In this document: one piece after another, positions 24,324 through 33,255 of the stretch
Position numbering within the stretch: position 1 is the first letter of the stretch
Layout of the letters: each line of letters starts with the position of its first letter
DNA from: Miscanthus floridulus
Taxonomy: Eukaryota; Streptophyta; Magnoliopsida; Poales; Poaceae
Length of the DNA: 64,000 nt
Reading direction: 5' to 3'
Assembly: GCF_019320115.1 (NCBI RefSeq)
Contig: NC_089584.1
Span: forward strand, 103,154,320 to 103,218,319
Program-made: the position numbers and the translations under genes
The notes under the pieces: generated by a model
What the model was told of the DNA's origin: nothing
Seen by the model: only the letters and a program-made list of their open reading frames with translations
Databases searched by the model: none

Positions 24324-24373
24324 TACGACAATTGGGATCACAATCTACTATTACTGCCTCAGTCCTAAAATAT
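24324..24373 (+). repeat. Direct repeat, right copy
   Basis: Matches 23,535-23,584 with a few differences, including a three-base gap (ttagtctcaatcc against ttactgcctcagtcc). Confidence 0.75.
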
Positions 24374-24440
24374 ATAAGAGTAATAAATGGTTCATGAATG
24401 AATATCGAAATCCACACGTGCTCAAGGATTTGGTTGCCGA

Positions 24441-24477
<37 letters not shown>

Positions 24478-24479
24478 AA
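24441..24479 (+). repeat. CT/CA compound microsatellite
   Basis: A (CT)n run passes directly into (CA)n. 24,480-25,190 after it is AT-rich intergenic sequence with no gene seen. Confidence 0.9.
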
Positions 24480-25189
24480 ACTTCTAATTTCTCACACTCT
24501 CAACCAAACTCACAAGATCTCACTTGAATTCTCATAAAGAGGGATTGGGGAGACCTAGAGAGACATCCTCTTCATATATGGCCATGGGAAGGCAACAACA
24601 GCCCCTCCAAATAAGGGGGAGGGGGTATAAATAACCCACACTCACAAACTAGCTGTTATGCCTGTCAAAAGTGGGAACTTTCGAGGTTGAACAGAACTAG
24701 CCGTTATATATTTTCTTGCGCAAGTCGGAACTTGTTATACTGTTCAAGTGTGAACTTCTTATACTGCTCAAGTGTGAGCATTTGGCTAATGTGACGTTAA
24801 GGGAGTGAGCGCTTGTGTTGGGTTGCCTTTTTCTATTGTCTGTATAGACCTGTACAATATCTCTTTGGATTTTCCTACTTCTTATAATATAACAGACAAC
24901 TCTTCTACCGGTCCTTAAAAATACTTTCACATGGAATATTTAGGAGACGACGTAGTTAATAAAGTTCTCCATCAGACCATCATTCCGTCGCACCGCCGCA
25001 TTCTCGACACGTCGACCGGTCGACGAGGAACTGAAATTTCCGATTGCTTATTATTGCGAATGAATTAGACTCACCATACGTTCAGATGCAAAACGTTTTG
25101 GAACCGATAAAGTACAGGTATATACGCCAATCATATGAATATGATGCACCCTAACCTAATACGCCACAGGTCCGCAGCCATCCGCTCGA

Positions 25190-26430
25190 TCGGTATGACA
25201 CGGTATCGTATTCACCAGTTCCAGGCTGGCTCGTTAGTTTATCATGTAACACGTACGATGATAACGTTCTCCTTCAGCTGTTACCTTCATCCGCACCATC
25301 AGAAGACGTCTAGTTTCAGGTCGTTTCGTGTGATTAACATGCATGTACGCTAAGCATCAATTATGCATTTATGCTGGACCAGATACTTCGGGGCATCCAA
25401 TTCCCTCACCACTTGCATATAGTACTATTAATCTGCATTTCAGTTCTAGTCTCCTCGACCTGTAGTATATAAGTGCTGAACTGCTGGTAGATACAAGTGC
25501 ACGACGTTGTGCCTACATCTCTGATCTCTCTCTGCACACTCGGCTCTGAAGAATCATTCTTTCACATCCTCCAGTTTCTGGTGACAAGAGATATCAATCA
25601 TGGTAATGTGGCCTCTGTCCTTCATTCAGCACGAACTATTTTCTAAACAACATGTATGTTAACTTTTCCGTTTCCTCAGCAACAACCGGGCGGTCACCAC
25701 CGAAGGATGGTCGCGTCGAGCAAGGTCATCAGGGTCGGGCCCTGGGGAGGCCGCGGCGGGAGCCCGTGGGACGACGGCCCGCACCGGGGTGTCCGGAGCA
25801 TCACCGTCACGTACAGCCGCTCCCTGGAGTCGATAAGGGTGGAGTACGTCGACAGCAACGGCCGCCCAGTCCACGGCGAGAAGCACGGCGGCGGGACGGA
25901 CCGCAGCCACTCCGTGAAGGTAGCTAGCAGGGGAACCGTACGAGCGATCGATCGAGCTGCTGCGGCCCGCCAGTCTTACTGCATCTACATAGCTACGTAT
26001 ATAGAACGACAGCGCGCGTGTCACCTTGGTAACTTTTGCAGTGGCGTGCAGATCGACGTGGACTTCCCGTACGAGTTTCTGACGGGCGTCAGCGGCTGCT
26101 ACCGCGCGGCGCACGGTGGGTCGCCGCCGGTGGTGCGGTCGGTGACGTTCGCGACGAGCCGGGGCACGGTGCACGGCCCGTTCGGGGACGCGGACGCGGA
26201 CGCGGACGGGGTGCCCTTCTCCGCTTCTCGTACCCAATGGAAGGGGGCGTGGTTGTCGGGTTCACGGGCCGGAGCGGCTGGCACCTCGACGCGCTGGGCC
26301 TCAACGTGGCGGCGCTGCGGCCCGAGACGCTCCGCGACGTGGTCCAGGAGCGCGGCCTCATGGCGTACCGGTCCTTCGTCTACGGGGATGCCGGGCCGGC
26401 GCGCCATCACAACAGCAGGAGGCCGTTCGA
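25190..26430 (+). repeat. Inverted duplication arm A (jacalin copy A and its promoter)
   Basis: Promoter, leader, both introns and exons match 29,463-32,095 in reverse complement. Arm A lacks three insertions present in arm B and so preserves their empty sites. Confidence 0.85.
25466..25472 (+). promoter_or_regulatory. TATA box of jacalin copy A
   Basis: TATATAA 128 bases before the start codon. The corresponding site in copy B is altered but recognisable near 30,470. Confidence 0.55.
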
Positions 26431-26446
26431 GTGGTGCTACAAATAA
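25600..26446 (+). pseudogene. Jacalin-related lectin copy A, frameshifted
   Basis: Exons: 25600-25602 (only the ATG, followed by a gtaatg donor), 25680-25919 and 26052-26446. The exon 3 acceptor is the second AG, because only that one is conserved in copy B and only it keeps phase. The product would be a single jacalin domain: VIRVGPWGGRGGSPWDDG near the start, IDVDFPYEFLTGVSGCY in the middle and GWHLDALGLNVAAL at the end, with an extra C-terminal tail to WCYK. Jacalin domains bind mannose or galactose sugars; no dirigent domain precedes it. The frame breaks at about 26,217-26,222: after DGVPF the conserved SYPMEGG segment is in another frame, as if two bases were added. Unless this is a sequencing error, the protein is truncated or altered. 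Confidence 0.75.
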
Positions 26447-27105
26447 CCGCATGCGGCTAAGAGTAGCTAGTCGATCTGGTTCGACTTCGACGGACGGCAG
26501 ACTGAAGTGTTCGTTCTTCAATTTAGCCGGAGAGGGAGCGAGTCGCTTTCCTCACGGTGTTTGATCGCCGCCTATTAAAAAAGACAGTAACGAGTCATGT
26601 TGGTTGCTGAGAGTGCAGCCCAGTGAAGATAGAACTAAAGTTTTGCCGCACTGCATAGGGAACCGCTCAGTGCAGCCTCGACGCAGGCATATGACAGTAG
26701 TAGTCTCACCGAAAAGCAAAGCGCAACCAGCATCTTAGACTATTGTACACACAACGCAGGCAGCTGTTGCTTTTTGTTCAGTGTCCCTACCCTTCTTCTC
26801 TCTTCTCTCCGCGTGTCAGCTTTTACCTTCTTTGCTCTCTCACATAACTAGTAGCTACATGTTTTATGTCAGCCAAGCTATAACATCTTTTGCAAGGAGA
26901 ATATGACACATGTGCAAGTTACTAGCAATGTGAGTTGGCTTCTTTTGTCAGGTGGGTAAGTTTGATGCTACAGTGCGTTGGGGGTGGGCTCACTGGTCCA
27001 TGTAAAAGAGAAGCGAAATAGAGACAGGTGACGTCAAAAAAACGCTGGCTGCTTCGTCTCGATGTGATGATGGAGAAAGCAGCAGCCTGATAACGACGAG
27101 GAGAG
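26447..27105. other. Intergenic, no gene recognised
   Basis: 3' flank of jacalin copy A. Only short chance ORFs are seen. Confidence 0.4.
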
Positions 27106-27495
27106 ACCAAATGAAACGGACGCCACGCAACCGGCAGGGCGACAGGCCAAACCAAAAGCGGCCATTGCACCCCACCGCCAGCCACACGCCCGCACGGGCG
27201 CCACGGCAGCCTCACCCCGTCCCCATGCCGACGAAAACCACCGACCGCCCCTTGCGAAAAACTCTTCCTGCTCTACAACTACAATCGACATGCACGTGCC
27301 CACACGTCATGGGCCTTCATGTCATTCTGTATATTTCCGTGTGCCACATGGTCCTAATTACCCACGGCTTTCAAATCACACGCCTCGTCCCCTCCGCCTC
27401 CTCTACATTTTTTTCTTTTTTGATTTGATTTGAAAAAAAAACTCATGCTCTACAAAATGGCACGCATGATTTCCACGAATACTTTTTCCCCACTG
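27106..27495 (+). repeat. Duplicated block D1 (copy of the anoctamin gene upstream region)
   Basis: Matches 32,403-32,910 in the same orientation: caaatgaaacggacgccacg, accaccgaccgcccc, a homologous fragment around ccgtatatttccgt-like sequence, and tacaaaatggcacgca are shared in order. It lacks the MITE that interrupts the other copy. Confidence 0.8.
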
Positions 27496-27528
27496 CGTTT
27501 CAAGTTACAGAATCTTTGACAATTTGTT

Positions 27529-27711
27529 ATGAAGATCGAGTTTCCTCCCGAAGGTGGACAACAAAAACCAAGAAAAAGCTTCCGCTGCCTAGCGTGCCAA
27601 AGGGAATGCCCCCCTTCCCAGTATGGCATGGCATCAATTGGTTATCACATTGCGCATGCACATAACCCAAAATATTCTGGACCGACTGTCATCTGCGACA
27701 AAAGAGGCTAA
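27529..27711 (+). other. Short ORF with a Cys/His cluster, possible gene fragment
   Basis: 60 residues, not recognised. It contains FRCLACQREC followed 13 residues later by HIAHAH, a spacing that could hold a zinc ion as in C2H2-like fingers. No splice partners were found, it begins just after duplicated block D1, and 27,712-28,086 shows only broken frames. It is more likely a captured or decayed fragment than a gene. Confidence 0.2.
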
Positions 27712-28086
27712 GGCTTCATCATTAGTCTCGATGACATGTCAAATAGTCTCGTCACAACAATCGGAGAAAACCTGATCTATTATGCCTTCATCACCATCAA
27801 CCAACACAGACATCAGAGTTCTTAATGTACCTTCCCTTGGTGTGGACCCAAGTCTGTTTCTGAGAAGGCCGCAGGCTTTACAAAAGATAGCCAAGGCTTA
27901 GTTGATGAGCTCGAGGGATTATTTGTGCCTGTTTCTTCTCATCCTGATTTTATGTTGGAAAAAAGCCCTTGAGCAGGAGAATGTAGCAGATGACTTGATA
28001 ACAGTCTTTTAAAGCTCCTTCAAGGCCCAGTCAAGTTTTGGCTCCTTCAACATGATCTGGGTCTTCCACTAGGCCTCCCTCTCAAT

Positions 28087-28268
28087 CAGGGGCGGACACA
28101 GCAGTGGGGCGGGGGGCTCAAGCCCCCCTACCCATTTCGCAGCAGTGGAACCTCTGTGGAGCCTCCATGAATTTTTAGGTAAAATTCTATAGTATAGGGG
28201 GGCTGAGACTTAAGATCGAACATCAGTGTTGTTCAGCTCCCCTGAAATATTTTATGGGTCCACCGCTG
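28087..28268. mobile_element. hAT-type miniature element
   Basis: Starts CAGGGGCGGACACAG and ends GGTCCACCGCTG. The octamer ctctcaat flanks it on both sides (28,079-28,086 and 28,269-28,276). 182 bases; same end type as 11,609-11,782. Confidence 0.85.
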
Positions 28269-28276
28269 CTCTCAAT

Positions 28277-29451
28277 ATAGACAAGCGACTCGGAAGAATC
28301 CACCTGCTATGGTACATTCTCCCTGTGAGGCTACAACAAAATCTAGTTGTTCCACCGTGTCTTGCTGTGAAGATAGGCCAGAAGCTCAAATGACTCCAGC
28401 TACTGCGGTAGGTTATGCCAGTGATGGTGGCTATGCATTATCTACATCTGTCTAGAAAGTTGTTTGTCACTTTACAAGTTTTATCATTATCTGAATCATG
28501 CATTCTCAGTTTCATAGTTTCCTGTAAGTTGCATGGTGTTTCTAATCTGTTTGTTGGATTTCCAGATCATATGTTTGACAGTTTAACAGTTCCAATAAGT
28601 TACATGGTGTTTCTTGTGTGTTTGTTGGTGGTTTATTATATGTTTATCAGTTTATTATTTATTTATTGGATGCTTCCACATCTTAATAGATTGGTACAAG
28701 TACAGTTGTTGCTTGGTTTGGCTCTTTCAATTCCGTTTGATTATATAGTGATCTGCATATATTTTTTTTATTTGATTTGTAAGCTTGTAATACGTATGAA
28801 TATGTTCTGGTTATCTCATAGCTTGAAGTATCACATCGTTGGTTTAGGCCAACAAAATGAGAATGAGGGAGTGAAGGAGTAAGATGGGAGAGCCAACGAA
28901 GCGGCTGGCTCCAAAAAGTCCCTCTCCACCTTCCCTCTCCCTTTTTATAGGAGAGGTGGGAGAGGAGATTTTCTTTATCTCCTTTAGTGGGATTTGTATT
29001 TATAGAAATGCTATTGAGGGTTATGAATGGACCACTAGCGGGGTTTGTATTTTATAAAAATGCCACAATAGCCCTCTAAATGTTGTTTTGTGACCCCTAG
29101 TATATGTAATTGGGCCCTGAACATGATAATGGGGTTCCCCAACATATTATGTACCCCCAACACACATATTTGGGACTAATACGTTGCCCCAATGGCAATA
29201 ACACAGTGCCTGATGAATAGGTCCCAATATTTAGCACCATTTTGCTCACTTTGTCAGTTATTATACGTTCATTATTAGGTGATCCTTTAAAGAATGTAAA
29301 ATTATAGTGTGGAAATATGTCAATTGTTTGCTTGTTTCGTACAAACTTCCTGGAAGAGCAATTTGGCAGGCTACTTGGAATTTGTAGCATCTCATGTTGT
29401 GTTATTTTGAGACTTCTGTTTTCCCACTTCTATTCTTTCATTGCTTATTTG
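28277..29451. other. Intergenic, no gene recognised
   Basis: AT-rich sequence between the hAT element and the truncated end of jacalin copy B. A 155-residue plus-strand frame at 28,415-28,882 is Leu/Val/Phe-rich with no family resemblance and is judged a chance frame. Confidence 0.4.
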
Positions 29452-30335
29452 TCATTGCTCACTTCTATTCTGATGGCGCGCCGCCGGCCCGGCATCCCCG
29501 TAGACGAAGGAGCGGTACGCCATGAGGCCGCGCTCCTGGACCACGTCACGGAGCGTCTCGGCCGCAGCGCCGCGACGTAGAGGCCCAGCGCGTCGAGGTG
29601 CTCGCCGCTCCTGCGCGTGAACCCGACCACCAGGCCCCCCTCCATCGGGGGTACGCGAAGGGCACCCCGTCTGCGTCCGCGTCGCCGACGGCCCGTGCAC
29701 CGTCCCCCGGCTCGTCGCGAACGTCACCGACCGCACCACCGGCGGCGCAGACCCGCCGTGCGCCGCGCGGTAGCAGCCGCTGACGCCCGTCAAGAACTCG
29801 TACGGGAAGTCCACGTCGATCTGCGCGCCAATGCAAAAGTTACCAATCAAGGCGTCACACGCGTCGTTCTGCTATGCGATGCAGAATGTAGATGCAGTAA
29901 GACTGGCGTACGGTTCCCCTAGCTGAGTACCTTCACGGAGTGGCTGCGTTCCGTCGCGCCGCCGTGCTTCTCGCCGTGGACTGAGCGGCCGTTGCGGTCG
30001 ACGTACTCCACCCTCATCGACTCCGGGGAGTGGCCGTACGCGACGGTGATGCTCCGGAGTCCGGACGCCCGGTGCAGGCCGTCGTCCCACGGGCTCCCGC
30101 CCCGGCCTCCCCACGGCCCGACCCTGATGACCTTGCTCGACGCGAACATCCTTCGGTTGCTGAGAAAACGGAAAGCATACATGCATGTTGTTTAGAAATG
30201 TCAGGTGCTCCAAGCAATCGCCGTACGTTACGTGCTCGTTTTCCGTGGACGCAAGTGGTGCGGTGCTATATCTAAAGATGCACACCAAGAAAAAAAATAG
30301 TTCATGCTGAATGAACGACAGATGGACATTACCAT
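29452..30335 (-). pseudogene. Jacalin-related lectin copy B, frameshifted and 3'-truncated
   Basis: Exon 1 is the bare ATG at 30,335-30,333 before a gtaatg donor, exon 2 is 30,159-29,931, and exon 3 starts at about 29,819 after a cgcgcag acceptor. Exon 2 lacks the short QQPGGH-type N-terminal stretch and is not a multiple of three from the ATG, so an internal Met (in RRMFASSK) may have to serve as start. Exon 3 has three small frame changes against copy A: after TVHGP, at the AYP/MEGG point and before ETLRDVV. Together they restore the frame at the end. Homology stops within AARH; the last few residues come from unrelated sequence, so the WCYK end is lost. It is read as a decayed copy rather than a working lectin. 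Confidence 0.75.
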
Positions 30336-30518
30336 GACTGATATCTTGTCACCAGCTAGAAACTGGAGCTGGAGGATATGAAAGACGAAGGATTATTCTT
30401 CAGAAATGAGTGTGCAGAGAGAGAGAGAGCTGTAGGCACAACGTAGTGCACTTCTACCAGCACTTTATTATATACGTACTACAGGTCTAGAAGAGACCAC
30501 AACTGAAATGCAGATTAA

Positions 30519-30648
30519 GACCCCGTTCGGCTTGCTAAAACTTGGCTGAAAAACATTGTTCTAGCTGAATTATTGTGAGAGAAAAACACCGTTTCGGTTA
30601 AAAAAATCAAGCCGAACAAGCTAGTTTCTGGGTAAGCCGAACGGGGCC
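30519..30648. mobile_element. Tourist-type MITE in the copy B promoter
   Basis: GACCCCGTTCGGCTT and AAGCCGAACGGGGCC are inverted ends, flanked by TAA on both sides (30,516-30,518 and 30,649-30,651). In arm A the same site reads actattaatctgc without the element. Confidence 0.88.
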
Positions 30649-30686
30649 TAATGGTACTATGCGCAAGTGGTGAGGGAATTAATCGG

Positions 30687-30824
30687 CAGCCTGTTCGGTT
30701 GGCTGGTTCGTATCGTTGCACGTCGTGAAGAAGTACTGCTGGCTGGTTTGTGTGAGAGAAAAATACTGTTCCGGCTGAAAATTTACGATCGTTTATGACA
30801 AGCCACAGCCAAACGAACAGGCTG
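30687..30824. mobile_element. GTTCG-ended MITE upstream of copy B
   Basis: CAGCCTGTTCGGTTGGCTG and CAGCCAAACGAACAGGCTG are inverted ends. It is absent from arm A. A target duplication was not clear. Confidence 0.8.
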
Positions 30825-30897
30825 CGGGTGCCCATGCCCTGAAAAGTATCTGGTCCAGCATAAATGATGCCAAGCGTACATGTTAATCACACGAAAC

Positions 30898-31942
30898 CAG
30901 GGGCGGAGCTACAGGGTGGTCCGGGTAGTCCACGGACCACCATGTGCTCAGCCCATACAAAACCCATAGATACAGGAAGTTTGGATCCTGAGCAGCCAAA
31001 CATCGAATACATCGGAGCGTCTACGGCCTTTCGCCAATACGCGTCGTGCGACCCTTCGCGAATACGGCCGGTCTACACCCCTTCGTATCCCTTGCTGTGT
31101 TGTGCGGACGTGCGGCGGTGGCGGGCCGGCGGCAGGCGCCGGACGACGAGCGACCAGAGGCTGTGAGCGACAGCAGATGGGAATGCAGGTATGTCTCCGA
31201 TCTCCAATTAGACCCGTTCCCTTCGCTGAAAAAACAAGCCGAAACACTGTTTCGGCTGATTTGTTGTGAGAGAGAAATACTGTTCCGGCTGAAAAAACAA
31301 GCTGAAAAATACGGATTATAAGAGAAGCGAACAGGACATTAGCCTGCTCGTTTAGCTAGTCAGGTTTGTTTTTTCCCCTCCCAATCTCTCCCGGTCTGAA
31401 GGAACGTTGAACGCAGAACGCCCTAACTCGTGCAGTAAACCTTATTTTATTCGGTGTCATTAGATCACATTATTGGAGTGCACGGTGACATTGGACTATT
31501 TAATTTTTATTGTAGGATAGGATTTTTTCTGTCAATTGATTATTGGAATGGTAAATTGAAACAATATTTTATTCTCTTGCAGACTTACTGAAATATGAAG
31601 AGGAGCGGTGATATTGCCTCTCTTCTTCAAAAAAAATAATTAAGATGGGTGATAGCCTGCTAGATGATTGTCTAGTGACTTTTATTGAGCGAGATATCTT
31701 CTTACAATTGAGTGATGGAGATCATCCACACTTTCATGGCTATTGGAAGGTGCAGACCTGACCAGAAGTGCCGTATTGTTCTTCAACTATTACGGGCATG
31801 TAATATGAACTCTTTATGACCTCTTTTTCTTTAGTTGCGTTTTGCAATTCATGTACTTCGTCTACCAACATGTTAAGTTTATAGCGGTTAAAAAAAATTG
31901 AACAGTGGACCACCATAGCTACACATCCTTGCTACGCCACTG
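30898..31942. mobile_element. hAT-type non-autonomous element, 1045 bases
   Basis: Starts CAGGGGCGGAGCTAC and ends GCTACGCCACTG. The octamer cacgaaac flanks it (30,890-30,897 and 31,943-31,950). Arm A has the empty site at about 25,325-25,340 (gtcgtttcgtgtgatt). No transposase frame is visible. It contains a smaller MITE at 31,211-31,338. Confidence 0.9.
31211..31338. mobile_element. GTTCG-type MITE nested in the hAT element
   Basis: Begins GACCCGTTCCC and ends CGAACAGGACA with TTA on both sides; interior tgtgagagagaaatactgtt-like sequence is shared with the family. Confidence 0.6.
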
Positions 31943-32402
31943 CACGAAACGACCTGAAACTAGACGTCTTCTGAGTTCTGATGAGGCAGCTGAAGGTAGC
32001 AGCTGAAGGAGGAGAACATTACTCCGTATATATGATCGTACGTGTTACATGATAAACTTGTACGATCATACCGTCATACTGATTGACGAATGGGGTTGTT
32101 CTCGCAATTCTCAAATACAAGGATTCAGAGTACTTAGACTTGCTCCTCTGACGTCGAAGCCCGTCACCGACGTGTGGGCCCGACGGGGGCTTGGACTGCG
32201 GAGCATCCGGTTCCAGCCCCATAGCCGCCCCCGTTCCCGCATCGCCGCCCCTAGTCGGCATTGAAAGCGTTCGTTCCTCAACTGAGGGGCCTTCCGCGTG
32301 TCTTTGAACTCGGCTTAGTTCATTTCTTTTTTCATTCGCAACAGTATTGGTTGCTTGACAGGTACACCCAGACGAGGGCGGCATCCAAACAGGCCCTTGT
32401 GC

Positions 32403-32910
32403 CGCCAAATGAAATGGACGCCACGCAACCGGCAAGACGAACTGAAAAAGCGCTCATTGCGCCCCACTGCCAGCCGCACGGGCGCACGACAGCCTCACCC
32501 GTCTCCGTGCCGACGAAGGTCTCGTTCGCTTTGCTGAAAAACCATAGCTGAAAGTACTGTTTATTAATTTATTATAAGATAAAAATACTATTCGTTAACT
32601 GAAATAGTAGCTAATGCGACCGAAAACCACCGACCGCCCCTGGGGAAAACTCTTCTAGATCGCCTTCGCTCATAGCTCTACAGATACGTGCCCACACTTC
32701 GTTGGCCTTCACGTCATTCCGTATATTTCCGTATGCCACGTGGTCGGCTTTCAAATCACACGCCTTGTCCCCTCCGCCTCCTCTACAATTTTTTTTCTTC
32801 TTTGATTTGATTTGATGAAAAACTCCTGCTCTACAAAATGGCACGCACGATTTTTTGTCAAAAAAAAATGGCACGCACGATTTCCACAAATATTTTTTCC
32901 CTACCGCGTT
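32403..32910 (+). repeat. Duplicated block D2, upstream of the anoctamin gene
   Basis: Direct repeat of 27,106-27,495. A roughly 95-base GTTCG-type MITE (about 32,519-32,612) splits the phrase that in D1 reads ccgacgaaaaccaccg. Confidence 0.8.
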
Positions 32911-33255
32911 TCAAGTAGCACCCCTAGTCGCCGCTTAATTACTCCCGCAACCTCACAGACAGGCAGTTACGACGCCAACTAATCAGCCGATTAATTAAAT
33001 TAATCTTAGAAAATCATCGAATCAAATCAAATGAACCACGGGCACCCGCCCCTCCTAATCCGTTACTCCCCGCTCTCTCTCCTCCGCCTCCGGGCCTCCG
33101 CCATTCCCAAAGCACGCTCCGCTTTCCTTTTGTTTTGTTTACTCTTCTTCCGCAAATCCGCATCCTCCTCGCATTCCCCCTTTCCGCCCATGCGGATCCG
33201 CCTCCTCGCATCCGCCCCCGTCGCCCGAATCTGATCCGGCCGTCCCGACTTAGGG

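Larger units (their letters stand above)
29463..32095 (-). repeat. Inverted duplication arm B
   Basis: Reverse-complement partner of 25,190-26,430, expanded by three insertions (30,519-30,648, 30,687-30,824 and 30,898-31,942). Confidence 0.85.

Noticed and set aside
26041..26051. Alternative acceptor (tttgcag) for jacalin copy A exon 3
   Set aside because: Gives the wrong phase and is not conserved in copy B, where the A-T change (tttgcat) destroys it.
28415..28882. 155-residue hydrophobic frame between the jacalin copies
   Set aside because: AT-rich chance frame with no family resemblance, no promoter and no splice partners.
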